From the NCBI GenBank assembly GCA_035578175.1, contig JAQMRL010000016.1, forward strand, positions 118,501-182,500: a stretch of DNA of 64,000 bases, written 5' to 3'. Numbering within the stretch: position 1 is the first letter of the stretch; every line of letters starts with the position of its first letter. The position numbers and the translations under genes are program-made. Origin of the DNA: Catonia carolina (Eukaryota; Arthropoda; Insecta; Hemiptera; Achilidae). Shown in pieces: positions 1-10,876 of the stretch. The notes under the pieces were generated by a model, which saw only the letters and a list, made by a program, of their open reading frames with translations, was not told the origin of the DNA and made no database searches.

Positions 1-306
1 TCACATGGTCACCCAATTAAATGAGTGAATCATTTAATAAGAGAAGAGGTAGAGGTGTACTGTGACACTAATCACAGTTATCTCCTCTGAAAGCAATGAA
101 TTTCATTATACAGTTGGACCCTGTGGTGAATCTGTGAAGGTGACATTTGCAGGGTGGAAAGTGGGTGCTTTTAGGAGGGCCTGGCATGCTGATAAGCATA
201 CTCTTTCAACTCAGTGAGGAAGGCAACGAAACCACCTCACTCCTCGTTTTTACTTAGTAAAACCTCTACACGTTCAAACCAGCCTACAGGTTGATGACTT
301 AAACAA
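1..306 (+). repeat. SINE-B, 5'-truncated by window edge
   Basis: Member of an interspersed family about 400 bp long with seven or more copies here. Full copies start near TGCCCATAACAGACAGG and end GACCTAAACAAC followed by an AAC- or AAT-rich tail. Insertions elsewhere in the window carry 7-12 bp target duplications, so it moves as a retroposon. I see no clear tRNA head. The motif GGCAATGGTAAACCACC near the 3' end is its best landmark. Confidence 0.8.
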
Positions 307-328
307 CAAACGGAAGTTATATGGTGTT

Positions 329-385
329 TATTTACATTGGTAAGAAAAATTTGTGTGAGGTTTTTTAGACCAGATTTTTTTGACA
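329..385 (+). mobile_element. HEL 3' end fragment
   Basis: A decayed 3' terminus of the Helentron-like family: inner repeat, hairpin remnant and CAGATTTTTT. No body is attached. Confidence 0.6.
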
Positions 386-553
386 TTTTTTATACTCTTA
401 TTGTGAAATGTGGATGAAGGAATACAAATATCTGTAGAGAAATATGTGTACACAAGACGAGAAAATGTAGATTTGCGTCACTCGTGGAAATTATTCAATA
501 CTTTTTATTGATCATAAAATTTAGAGATCCTGTTGCAAAAAATTTCAGCTATT
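386..553 (+). repeat. Direct repeat X1, left copy
   Basis: About 167 bp of non-HEL sequence (begins TATACTCTTATTGTGAAATG) that recurs at 1221-1403 on the other side of the HEL copy at 554-1220. The two copies are clearly related but diverged by eye. Confidence 0.75.
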
Positions 554-1220
554 AATTTAAGTTACATACCACTATCGAACCCGACACCAACATTTTCATT
601 AAAATCGGTCAACCGGAAGTAGTAGTTTATTCATGGAATTTTTCACTTTTTTGCAATTTTCTCAATAACTGGTCCTACGATTTATTTAAAAATCGCCTGG
701 TTTACTCAATTTTTTACATTTTAGCATTAACATTTTAACATTTTTAACATTTTAGCGCAAAAATGTATAAGTTATATTAAAAGTTGTAGAGATTTTAAAA
801 TTTTACAACCTTTATTTTAAACATTTTTTTGTATAACGCTTAGTTTAGCAGTAATTAGCGATTTTCTGTTTTCTTCTCACGAAAACGTGTGAAAAATTGA
901 TTTTTTAAGATTTCAGCCTAAGTATATATTTTACGCCAAAAATATAATAATAAAATATATAGGAAATTAAAAGATTTACATTTTTTACTTAAAGCATTTC
1001 TCTCTACAGATCCTAGTTTAGCGTGAAAGAGTGATTTTCCGTATTTTTAAGCCAAACTGAGGTTGATATTTATTTGCCTCTTTCACTGAAGATTAAAATT
1101 AGGTTATGTTTATTGAGGTTAGTTTATAGTTTATTTCTAATGTTTTGTTACTAATGTTAGATTACATTGTTAATTATTTGCATTGGCAAGAGAAAGTTGT
1201 GTGAGTGTTTTACACCAGAT
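554..1220 (+). mobile_element. HEL copy, 5'-truncated
   Basis: Starts inside the body at the TTAAGTTACATACC motif, so the 5' repeat and GT tract are missing. The 3' end GGCAAGAGAAAGT, the hairpin and CCAGATTTTT are intact. It sits between two copies of the X1 repeat. Confidence 0.8.
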
Positions 1221-1403
1221 TTTTTTATACTCTTATTGTAAAATGTGGATGAAGTGAATAGAAATATGCGTAGAGGTAAATGTAGATATGTTATGCATGT
1301 GGATTATCAAGAAATTTAGTGCGACACTCGCGGAAATTATTCAATGCTTTTAACTGATCATAAAATTTAGAGATCTGTTGCAAAAAATGCAGCTATTATT
1401 TTT
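1221..1403 (+). repeat. Direct repeat X1, right copy
   Basis: Second copy of the sequence at 386-553. It joins directly to the next HEL copy at 1404, giving the order X1-HEL-X1-HEL. Confidence 0.75.
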
Positions 1404-1536
1404 AATTTCTCTTGCCTATATGAATATATAGGAAAGAAAGTATTGCTTTCATATCGATTTTTCGAAATCGAGTTTTCACCGGATCTATACGTTTTCAGAC
1501 CCCCTGAACCCAAAAAACATGTTTTTAGCGATTGGT

Positions 1537-1621
<85 letters not shown>

Positions 1622-2402
1622 GTGTGTGTGTGTGTGTGTGTGTGTATACAAAATATCTCAACAACGGGACATCGAACGAACTTAAAACTTGAAACTTAAG
1701 TTACATACCCTTACCGGATCCGACACGAACATTTCAATCAAAATCGGCAACCGGAAGTAGTAGTTTATGCGTATAATTTTTCACTTTTTTGCGATTTTCT
1801 CAAAAACTGGTCCTACGTTTTTTTTTTAAATCGCCTGGTTTACTAAATTGTTTATGCTCTGCAAGATACGGTAGGCGCCAAGTTAGCTGAAATTCTTGGT
1901 GAGGCTATTTTCACGTAAAAATGGTTTTTTAGAAGTGCGGCTTTAATATGCATTTCAGCGCAAAAACTTATATAATAAGATATGTAGAGAAATTAAAATT
2001 TTACAACTTTTATTTCAAATATTATTTTGTATACGCTTAGTTTAGCGGTAATTAGCGATTTTCTGGTCTTTTCTCACGATAACGTGTGAAAAATCTATTA
2101 TTTAAAGATTTCAGAGTAAGTATGCATTTTAACAAAAATATAATAATAAAATATATAGGAAATTAAAAGATCTACATTTTTTATTTAAAGCATTCTCTAC
2201 AGAGTCTAGTTTAGCGTGAAAGAGTGAGTTTCTGTATTTTAAAGCCGAACTAAGGTTGATTTTCAGTTTGCGTCTTTCACTCATGATTAAAATTAGGTTA
2301 TGTTTATTGAGGTTGGTTTTTTTGTTGACTTCTAATGTATTATTACTAATGTTAGGTTTATTGTTAATTATTTGCATTTGCAAAGAATACCAGATTTTTT
2401 TT
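1404..2402 (+). mobile_element. HEL copy, near full length
   Basis: The 5' end is slightly changed (AATTTCTCTTGCC). It has the palindrome, a long GT tract and the full body. The 3' hairpin is deleted between GCATTTGCAAAG and the terminal CCAGATTTT. Short open frames here run through the GT tract on both strands and are not genes. Confidence 0.85.
1540..1645 (+). repeat. (GT)n microsatellite
   Basis: About 105 bp of GT dinucleotide with one phase break near 1620. It is the internal microsatellite of the enclosing HEL copy, at the same place in every 5'-complete copy. Confidence 0.95.
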
Positions 2403-3570
2403 ATTTGATCACGAAACTGTTTAGACTTGTACTACAAAGTCATAAAACAACTATTTTTTTCATGGTGAGTGTAGTTTATGGTTGTATATATATATGTATG
2501 TATATTGTAAATATATGTAAATATGTTATATTATATTATAATATAATGTAAATTGTACTTAATCGAGATAAGGAATAAAACTAGGTACAAAATGATTATA
2601 CCGTCATTCGGCCGAATAAACCGCGCGCGGAATGGTGCTTTAGGATAGCTATTGTTTTGAACAATTGACGTGGTCTACGACCACTATTGTGTTTGTGTTT
2701 TATGTTTTATTGTGTTTATGTTTTTTAAAGTCCTGATGATGTCTCCGAGGGAGACGAAAGATCTTGATATGATATAATACTCTGAGGTGAGTTTTATATT
2801 TTATTTTATTTTGTTTTGGCTGTTCATAATCATATATGTATATATATATATAAATTTACTACGACTGTATGTAGTAATTTATTTAATACTTTTAATGGAT
2901 GATGATTAAATTTAAATAACTGTTGTAATAAATGTTTTTTTAAAATTTTTAATTAATCTTAAAACTATCTAGATTGTACAAGAAAATCATAAAACAACAA
3001 CAATAATTTTTGTACAAAATAATAAATTATAATACTCACCATATTTTTGTAGAGATCCAAGAAAATTCCTTGTTTTCAAATTTTACAGAAAAACTTTTCA
3101 CAATTTTTTTTAATAATAAAAATTTCCTGTTTAAAAACAGATTGACACAAAAACACGTTTACGTCGATTAAGTGATAAGATGTGATGGGAGAGAGAAAGA
3201 ACCGCACTGTTTCCACCATGAATGTACGCGGGACACTGAAATTTGGTTCTACATGGACGGCGGTGGAAGAAATCCGACGCCTGCGTGGTCGTTGACGACG
3301 CTCGGCGTCCTCGTCTCTGTATCATTCATCCCTAACTATGTACAGTCTTCATTCTCCTTTTCTCATCCCTTTACAACCCCCATTTTCAACCCTTAATCAT
3401 AGCTCCACTATCATCCAATTCATTAAAACCAACTTTAAGAATGTACATTCCTATAATACAACAGTCTATTTCCAGATATTCATTTCCATATCTCTGGTAT
3501 TCTGCTTTTAAATTTTCAGTTAAGGGGAGGTGGTACCTTGAAATTAACTCAAAAATTTAAGTTTTCTTTT
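2403..3570. other. Non-coding stretch, AT-rich
   Basis: No recognisable gene. It holds AT dinucleotide runs near 2480-2560 and 2830-2855, a hammerhead-like core at 2733-2759 (listed separately), and a less AT-rich patch at 3170-3330. Short open frames in that patch on both strands resemble no family I know. Confidence 0.5.
2733..2759 (+). ncRNA. Hammerhead-ribozyme-like core (possible PLE remnant)
   Basis: CTGATGA (2733-2739), then a perfect 6-bp stem GTCTCC/GGAGAC with a GAG loop (2741-2755), then GAAA (2756-2759). This is the order of a hammerhead core: CUGANGA, stem II, GAAA. There is one extra T before stem II. Stem III can form only weakly, with an ATA in the cleavage position, and I find no convincing stem I. 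Hammerheads of this type are known in the terminal repeats of Penelope-like elements. Catalytic function is not supported by what I see. Confidence 0.35.
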
Positions 3571-4514
3571 TACTTTCTCTTGCCTATATGAATATATAGG
3601 AAGAAAAGTATTGTTTTCATGTCGATCACAACAAATACACTCTTCACCCGAATATACATCTAAACAGACCCCCTCAACCCACACAACAACATGTTTTTAG
3701 CTATTGGTCTGTGTGTCCGTGTGTCTGTGTGTGAACAGAATATCTCAAGAACGGAACATCTTACGAACTTGAAACCTAAGTTACATACCACTACCGGACC
3801 CAACAAGAACATTTTCAACAAAATTGGTGAACCGGAATTAGTAGTTTATTCGTTAATTTTTCACTTTTTTGCAATTTTCTCAAAAACTGGTCCTACGATT
3901 TTTTTAAAAATCGCCTGGTTTACTAAATTTTTTATGGTTTACAAGATAGGGTAGGCGCCATGTTTGCTGAAATTCTTGGTGAGGCTGTTTTCACGTAAAA
4001 ATATTGTTTTTTCTTAAGATTCCGGCTGTTATATGCATTTTAGCGCAAAAATTTATGTAAAAAAGATTTAGAGAATTTAAAATTCTACAACTTTTATTTC
4101 AAATATTTTTTTGTATAACGCATATTTTAGCGGTAATTAGCAATTTTCTGTTTTTTCTCGCGAAAACGTGTGAAAAATTAATTTTTTTAAGATTTCGGCC
4201 TTAGAATGCATTTTATTACAAAAGTATATAAAACCAATTTTATACGAAATTAAAAGATGTACAACTTTTATTTAGATCATTTTTCTCTATAGAGCCTAGT
4301 TTAGCGTGAAAGAGTTATTTTCTGTAGCCTATATTAAAGCCAAACTGAGCTTGATTTTCATTTTGCGTCATTCACTCATGATTAAAATAAGGTTATGTTT
4401 ATTGAAGTTATTTTTTTGTTTATTTGTAATGTTTTATTACTAATATTAAGTTATATTGTTAATTATTTGCATTGGCATGAGAAAGTTGTGTGAGTGTTTC
4501 ACACCAGATTTTTC
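3571..4514 (+). mobile_element. Helentron-like element (HEL), full length, reference copy
   Basis: Shows the family plan. The 5' terminal repeat ACTTTCTCTTGCC runs into the palindrome CCTATATGAATATATAGG. A short GT tract follows near 3707, then a body of AT-rich hairpins and no long reading frame. The 3' repeat (here GGCATGAGAAAGT, one base changed) is followed by the hairpin GTGTGAGTGTTTCACAC and CAGATTTTT. The inverted repeats are asymmetric, because the 3' one lies inside the terminal hairpin. Known Helentrons and their non-autonomous HINE/DINE-1 derivatives share asymmetric repeats, a 3' hairpin, microsatellites and T-T insertion. Class assignment is inference; the repeat itself is certain. 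Confidence 0.8.
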
Positions 4515-4636
4515 TAGTAATATTAATCTAACAGATGTTAAATTTCTGATGTTTTACCACAGCAATTGTCCATGTTGTTCACTTTTGATCGTCGGTATTG
4601 TTGTCTTGTTGGAGGTTCTTAGTTCGTGTACAGTAT
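4515..4636. other. Short unique spacer
   Basis: Between a HEL 3' end and a TIR element. No feature recognised. Confidence 0.4.
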
Positions 4637-5432
4637 TCAGATGAAATGAAGTCCCCTAGCCGTGGGAGTGAGAGAATGCATAACGCTCTCACTCGCACAA
4701 CCCATACGCGCCGTTCCAATAACATTGTCGTATGATTTTACTCATTGTTGTGAGCAAGCGTTTAAGCATGCAGTAAACTAACAACCAAGATAACGACTGT
4801 AGTATGTTTGGTAGCGGCGATGCGAGCGTGGTGCGGTGCGTTTGTCCCCGTGCGGAGACAAAAAAACGAAAACAAACGAAGGATCCCGCGGGACCCTCCT
4901 CCAGAGCAGTGGACTGTATGCGATGCGCTTGATGTTGCGCGTCTTGTGCCCTATTTATTTGGTTGACATACTCGGAACGCGATGTGAAGAAAAATACAAA
5001 ATTAAGCAGCCTCTTACCTCCTTTTCCAGGGTGAATCGAACTCGTGATGAGTGGGGGGTAAAAGGGGATAGACAGGAATAAGGGATAGGTATACCCACTA
5101 TACTGCTGTCTTCTTCCAAAGAGCGATTTCTTCGTATGAATTTCCGGTTGTAGGCCGTTTTCCGGGTGCGCGTATAGGCGGGCGGTTCATAAAGCGTGGC
5201 GGCGCACTACAATAAAAGCTGCGGACCGACTGTCTCCGGCGCGTACTGGCGAGCGAGTTCCACAACAACTGTCTGTTCACCACCAGAGCGCGGCAACGTC
5301 GAAAAGTTTGATTAGAGACACAAACAATGTTTTCAGATTTGGATTATAATGGTAAAGACCTTTGAGCGCATGCGTAGTTAAGCCACATATCTCCCTCTCA
5401 CTCGCTCGGCTATGGGACATCAGCTCGTCTGA
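4637..5432. mobile_element. GC-rich DNA transposon or MITE with ~40-bp TIRs
   Basis: Imperfect terminal inverted repeats: the left begins TCAGATGAAATGAAGTCCC and the reverse complement of the right begins TCAGACGAGCTGATGTCCC. Both continue with TAGCCG and GAGTGAGAG. The interior is much richer in GC and CpG than its surroundings. It has short open frames, including a 61-residue one on the minus strand at 5098-5283, but none matches a transposase I recognise. I could not identify a clean target duplication, so the superfamily is open. Confidence 0.55.
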
Positions 5433-5725
5433 TACCTATGCTCTTCTTGATGATCTAAGACCATCCTCAAATAAAAATTGGTTTCGTTGATTTATATATT
5501 CAACAATTCCATTAACCGTTGATGTTCCATTGTTCTTTCACTCCCGCATTTATATTTATTAATTATAATCTCATTGGTTGAAATTTAACCGCAATATTTT
5601 ATTTAAACTTTTTCAACATGAAGCCGAATTCAAACACAATTGATTTACACTATTTATTATACCTATTTAATTTTTATCACTTTGGATTTACTGTTCATCA
5701 TGTTTTAAAGATATATATAAAAAAA
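5433..5725. other. AT-rich spacer
   Basis: About 290 bp with no recognised repeat or coding frame. Confidence 0.4.
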
Positions 5726-6683
5726 TCTGGTGTGAAACACTCACACAACTTTCTCTTGCCAATATAAATAATTAATAATAAACCTAATATTAGTAATAAA
5801 ACATTAGAAATAAACAAAAAACTAACCTCAATAAACATAACCTAATTTTAATCATGAGTGAAAGACGATAAATGAAAATCAACCTCAGATTGGCTTAGAA
5901 ATACGGAAAATCACTCTTTCTCTCTAAACTAGGCTCTGTAGAGAAAAATGCTTTAAATAAAAGTTGTAGATCTTTTAATTTTCTATAAATTAAATTATAT
6001 ACACTTTTATTATAAAATGCATACTAAGGCCGAAATCTTAAAAAAATCGATTTTTCTCACGTTTTCGTGAGAAAAAACAGAAAATCGCAAATTACCGCTA
6101 AACTAAGCGTTATACAAAAAATTGTTTGAAATAAAAGTTGAGAATTTTTAATTTTCTACAACTTTTATTATATAAAGTTTTGCGCTAAAATGCATATTAA
6201 AGGTGTAATCTTAAAAAAACAACGTTTTTACGTGAAAACAGCCTCACCCAGAATTTCAGCAAACATGGCGCCTACCCTATCTTGTAGAGAATAAAAAATT
6301 GAGTAAACCAGGCGATTTTAAAAAAATCGTAGGACCAGTTTTTGAGAAAATCGCAAAAAAATGAAAAATTACACGAATAAACTACCACTTCCGGTTGACC
6401 GATTTTGATGAAAATGTTCGTGTCGAGTCCGGTAGTGGTACGTAACTTAAGTTTCAAGTTTCAAGTTCGTACGATGTTCCGTTCTTGAGATATTCTGCTC
6501 ACACACATACAGACACACACACAGACACACACACAGACACACACACAGACCAATCGCTAAAAACATGTTTGTGTGGGTTCAGGGGGTCTGAAAACGTATA
6601 GATCCGGTGAAAACTCGATTTCAAAAAATCGACATGAAAACAATACTTTCTTTCCTATATACTCATATAGGCAAGAGAAAGTA
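5726..6683 (-). mobile_element. HEL copy, full length
   Basis: Reverse orientation: TCTGGTGTGAAACACTCACAC and the inner repeat are at the left, and GGCAAGAGAAAGTAA is at the right edge. The microsatellite is short and interrupted (CA/CAGA units near 6500-6550). Confidence 0.85.
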
Positions 6684-6921
6684 AAAATATTTAAATAGTC
6701 ATTATAAAATATCTATATAACATTTTTTTTTTTTTTTATCATAGACAAGGAAACAAGCTTAAAACATCATTATATCACACAAATATCTGTGCCTGGGAGG
6801 CATATAACACCATGTCACAAAAATGACTTTCTAACATACAGCTGATTAAAGTTTACTTACTAATTTGCTTTTGTATTTTTTCTGGATAATTTGTGTGTTT
6901 AAAAAATACACTAAAAATTGT
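6684..6921. other. Spacer
   Basis: A T-run near 6727-6737 and otherwise unremarkable AT-rich sequence. Confidence 0.4.
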
Positions 6922-7567
6922 ACAGTTGAGCCGTTGTTAGTTTGCTCCTCCTTCTGTCAACAAACCAAAGCCACCTACTACAGGGTGCACGCTAGAGTCT
7001 CCAACTTTACGCATGTCGTATTCCTATTAAGTTAACTATTTTTTAAATTGTTGTTGTTTAGGTCATCAGCCAAAAAGCTGGTTTGAACCTGTAGAGGTTT
7101 TACTAAGTAAAACGAGGAGTGAGGTGGTTTACCATTGCCTTCCTCACCGAGTGGAAAAGTACGCTTATCAGCATGCCGGACCCTCTGAAAAGCACATATT
7201 TTCCACTCTGCAAATGACACCTTCACTTCATTCACCACAGGGTCTGGCTGCATAATGAAATTCATTACTTCCAAATAAGATAACTCTGATTAGTGTCTTT
7301 TACACCTCTACCTCTTCTGCTCTTAAATGATTCAGTCAGTCAATTGGCTTACCATGTGATAAGAAACAGAACTATTTATTTTAGCCTTGCAACAAACAGA
7401 TCATAAGTCATAATATGATGTAGGCCTAACAATTTCATTTAAAAAAATGCTTTTAAAAGTATTTTGTTGTGACTTTTACTCAGCGTGTACACATTTTGTT
7501 ATGATGCGCATGCTCAGTGACGTCATTATTTGTTTACATTTGGAGCAAACTAAGAGAGGCTGGACTA
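6922..7567. mobile_element. MITE-E copy, split by a SINE-B
   Basis: The left end ACAGTTGAGCCGTTGTTAG and the right end GGAGCAAACTAAGAGAGGC form inverted repeats. The uninterrupted relative at 42441-42767 matches on both sides of the inserted SINE-B (7050-7402), which proves the nesting. Confidence 0.75.
7050..7402 (-). repeat. SINE-B, 5'-truncated, nested in MITE-E
   Basis: Reverse orientation: the TTGTTGTTGTTTAGGTCATC tail is at the left. The body runs to the ATCTGTTTGTTGC region and lacks the 5' third seen in complete copies. Confidence 0.85.
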
Positions 7568-7586
7568 TACCTTAGCTGTAGTATAA

Positions 7587-7624
7587 AAAAACAAAAAGAC
7601 AACTTGCTGATAAACAATAAAAAT
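7587..7624 (+). repeat. 38-bp direct repeat X0, left copy
   Basis: The 38 bases starting AAAAACAAAAAGACAACTT are identical to 8554-8591. They immediately flank the HEL copy between them. Confidence 0.9.
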
Positions 7625-8553
7625 CTGGTGTGAAACACTCACACAACTTTCTCTTGCCAATGCAAGTAATTAATAATAAACATAACATTATTAATAAAAT
7701 ATTAGAAATAAACAAAAACTAACCTCAAAAACATAACCTTATTTTAATCATGAGTGAATGACGCAAAATGACAATCGAACTCAGTTTGGCTTAAAAATAC
7801 GGAAAATCACGCTTTCACGCTAAATTAGGCTCTGTAGAGAAAAATGCTCTAAACAAAAGTTGTAGATCTTTTAATTTTCTATAAATTTAATTATATACAC
7901 TTTTGTCGTAAAATGCATACTAAGACCGAAATGTTAAAAAAATCGATTTTTCTCACGTTTTCGTGAGAAAAAAAAAGAAAATCGCAAATTACCGCTAAAC
8001 TAAGCGTTATACAAAAAAATGTTTGAAATAAAAGTTGTAGAATGTTACATTTTCTACAACTTTTATTATATAACGTTTTGCGCTAAAATGCATATTAAAG
8101 CCGCAATCTTAAAAAGAAAATGTTTTTACCTAAAAACAGCCTCAAGCAGAATTTCAGCAAACATGGCGCCTACCCTATATTGTAGAGCATAAAAAATGTA
8201 GTAAACCAGGCGATTTTAAAAAAAATCGTAGGACTAGTTTTTGAGAAAATCGCAAAAAAGTGAAAAATTATACGAATAAACTACTACTTCCGGTTGACCG
8301 ATTTTGATGAAAATGTTCGTGTCGGGTCCGGTAGTGATATGTAACTTAAGTTTCAAGTTTCAAGTTCGTACGATGTTCCGTTCTTGAGATATTCTGTTCA
8401 CACACAGACACACACACAGACCAATCGCTAAAAACATGTTTGTGTGGGTTCAGGGGGTCTGAAAACGTATAGATCCGGTGAAAACTCGATTTCTTAAAAT
8501 CGACATGAAAACAATACTTTCCTTCCTATATATTCATATAGGCAAGAGAAAGT
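7625..8553 (-). mobile_element. HEL copy, full length
   Basis: Complete in reverse orientation, from CTGGTGTGAAACACTC to GGCAAGAGAAAGT, with only a short CA tract. It is bounded on both sides by the same 38-bp sequence. Helitron-group elements are not known to make such duplications, so it needs another cause. Confidence 0.85.
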
Positions 8554-8591
8554 AAAAACAAAAAGACAACTTGCTGATAAACAATAAAAAT
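8554..8591 (+). repeat. 38-bp direct repeat X0, right copy
   Basis: Exact copy of 7587-7624. Confidence 0.9.
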
Positions 8592-8793
8592 GGTTGTTGC
8601 AAGAGAACTACATAGCCCTCCTTATACAGTATTTCTGAAAACATCCACCAGAGTTAATTTGAGGCAAACAACACTATGTGGAGGTAATGTTACAGAGGAG
8701 AAGAAAAACTTCTGGAGGCATAAAACACCGTGCACACTTGGTGTTATTTGCCTCTAAGGAAAAATATATACGGTGTTGCGTTAAACCAATCTA
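8592..8793. other. Spacer
   Basis: No recognised feature. Confidence 0.3.
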
Positions 8794-9747
8794 TAGGGTG
8801 ATTCAAAAAGAGCGCCGGTTTTGATATATCAAATTAAGAGATTTATTTTATTGAAAAACTGAAAATAAATACATCAACAAGTTCATCTTACCTTCCGATC
8901 TCATGTATTAAAAATGATGACATGCATGTGTCCTCCTCTACTGCGCTGGCACGCATCAACTCTGTCCATGAAATTGGATATTACTGCACGACAAGTTTCG
9001 ACTTCCATTTACCCGATAACCCGTCGAATTTCCTCCTTCAAGTCATTGATGTTTCGGGGTTTATTGGCATACACCAATGACTTCAGATGACCCCAAAGAT
9101 GAAAGTCACAAGGCGTCAAGTCACACGACCTTGGTGGCCATTGATGGTCGGAATTACGAGAAATGGTGCGATCCTGGAACCGTTCACGGAGCAACAACAT
9201 TGTTTCTCGTGCATCAACTGAATTTTATACGGGTGATATTGGAGATCGTACCGAAGAATTCTCCGTACAGAAGAACATCGTAAACCCAATTGTTGAGAAC
9301 GGCGACGTATTGATTTTGCTGGGCTAACAGCCACACTGTCACGAACCAACGCAACGTTCTGCTCAGTTCGGCCAGAACGACGACGTCCAGAACTTTTAAG
9401 GTCGACTGTTGAACCCGTCTCAAAAAACGTTTTCATGAGCCTGCGAACTGTTGATTCATTCGGTGCTTCATTACGTCCTAGAGTACCGCGAAGTCGCCTG
9501 ACAGTAGCCGCATAACTCTCTGCACTCTGGTAAAATGTTTTGACGATTAACACTCGTTGTGCAATAGTAAACTTCTCCATGGTTAGACACAGACTGCGAG
9601 AGTACTACACTGCGAACAAGAGAAACTACAACTGAATCGTCAATCGGAATGTTCTCCGAAATAGAAATGAGGTCTAACAATGTTGCCAACCGATAAACAA
9701 AAATTTACCAGCCGTTTAAAAACCGGCGCTCTTTTTGAATCACCCGT
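8794..9747 (-). mobile_element. DD41D-type mariner, internally deleted
   Basis: Ends are AGGGTGATTCAAAAAGAGC and its inverted partner GCTCTTTTTGAATCACCC, with TA at each edge. The size is about 950 bp, short for a mariner, because the centre of the transposase gene is gone. The same deletion junction is seen in the copy at 28331-29286. Confidence 0.85.
9009..9580 (-). pseudogene. Mariner transposase pseudogene (DD41D group)
   Basis: The N-terminal part (from 9580) begins MEKFTIAQRVLIVKTFY, with the helix-turn-helix region and RRRSGRTEQN. It runs to HPYKIQL and then joins directly to sequence encoding MLLLRERFQ and the third catalytic region WPPRSCDLTPCDFHLWG. The first two catalytic aspartates are therefore deleted. 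A TAA replaces the CAA seen in the related copies after RRVIG, near 9009. No active enzyme can be made. The 41-residue spacing is read from the intact middle at 52.1 kb. Confidence 0.85.
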
Positions 9748-9912
9748 TATTTCATTAGTATTATTAGATAGGAGATAGAGTCATATCACTCTAAATAGAG
9801 CACATTTAACACGTTGACTGCTATATGACCCAAATTTGCGTTACATACTCGTATGTCTTTAAAAAAATAAGCCACGTGCATCAAAAATGAGTCACAGTCA
9901 TGGACTAATTTT
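9748..9912. other. Spacer
   Basis: Contains TTAACACGTTGACTGC, which resembles some piggyBac-type ends, but I see no matching right end. Confidence 0.3.
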
Positions 9913-10042
9913 TACTTTCTCTTGCCTATGAATATATAAAAAGGAAAGTATTGTTTTCATGTCGATTTTTCGAAATCGAGTTTTCACCGGATCTATACGT
10001 TTTCAGACCCCCTGAACCCAAAAAACATGTTTTTAGCGATTG

Positions 10043-10085
<43 letters not shown>

Positions 10086-10876
10086 GGTGTGTGAACAAAA
10101 TGTCTCAAGAACGGAACATCGTACGAACTTAAAACTTGAAACTTAAGTTACGTACCACTACCGGACTCGACACGAACATTTTCATCAAAATCGGTCAACC
10201 GGAAGTGGTAGTTTATTCGTGTAATTTTTCACTTTTTTGCGATTTTCTCAAAAACTGGTCATACGATTTTTTTTAAAATCGCCTGGTTTACTCAATTTTT
10301 TATTCTCTACAAGATAGCGTAGGCGTCATGTTTGCTGTAATTCTGGGTGAGGCTGTTTTCACGTAAAAACGTTGTTTTTTTTAAGATTACAGCTTTAATA
10401 TGCATTTTAGCGCAAAACTTTATGTAATAAAAGTTGTAGAGAATTAAAAATTCTACAACTTTTTTTTCTAACAATTTTTTGTATAACGCTTAGTTTAGCG
10501 GTAATTTGCGATTTTCTGTTTTTTTTCTCACGAAAATGTGTGAAAAATTGATTTTTTTAAGATTTCGGCCTTAGTATGCATTTCACGACAAAAGTGTATA
10601 TAATTTAATTTATAGAAAATTAAAAGATCTACAACTTTTATTTATGGAATTTTTCTCTACAGAGCCTAGTTTAGAGAGAAAGAGTGATTTTCCGTATTTC
10701 TAAGCCAAACTGAGGTTCATTTTCATTTTGCATCATTCACTCATGATTAAAATAAGGTTATGTTTTTGAGGTTAGTTTTTTGTTTATTTCTAATATTTTA
10801 TTAATAATGTTAGGTTTATTATTAATTATTTGCATTGGCAAGAGAAAGTTGTGTGAGTGTTTCACACCAGATTTTT
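9913..10876 (+). mobile_element. HEL copy, full length
   Basis: Complete from ACTTTCTCTTGCC to CACACCAGATTTTT. The GT tract is at 10045-10085. It shows the family's internal hairpin very clearly: AAAAGTTGTAGA at 10429-10440 pairs with TCTACAACTTTT at 10452-10463. Confidence 0.9.

Noticed and set aside
1367..1685. Open frames of repeated His-Thr or Cys-Val
   Set aside because: They are translations of the GT/CA microsatellite in HEL copies (also at 20.7, 45.3, 48.9 kb and elsewhere) and not proteins.
7587..8591. 38-bp repeat as a normal target-site duplication
   Set aside because: Too long for DDE transposons, and nested HEL copies elsewhere show no duplication, so another mechanism is more likely.
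9748..9912. piggyBac-like end TTAACACGTTGACTGC
   Set aside because: No inverted partner or second TTAA in a sensible position.
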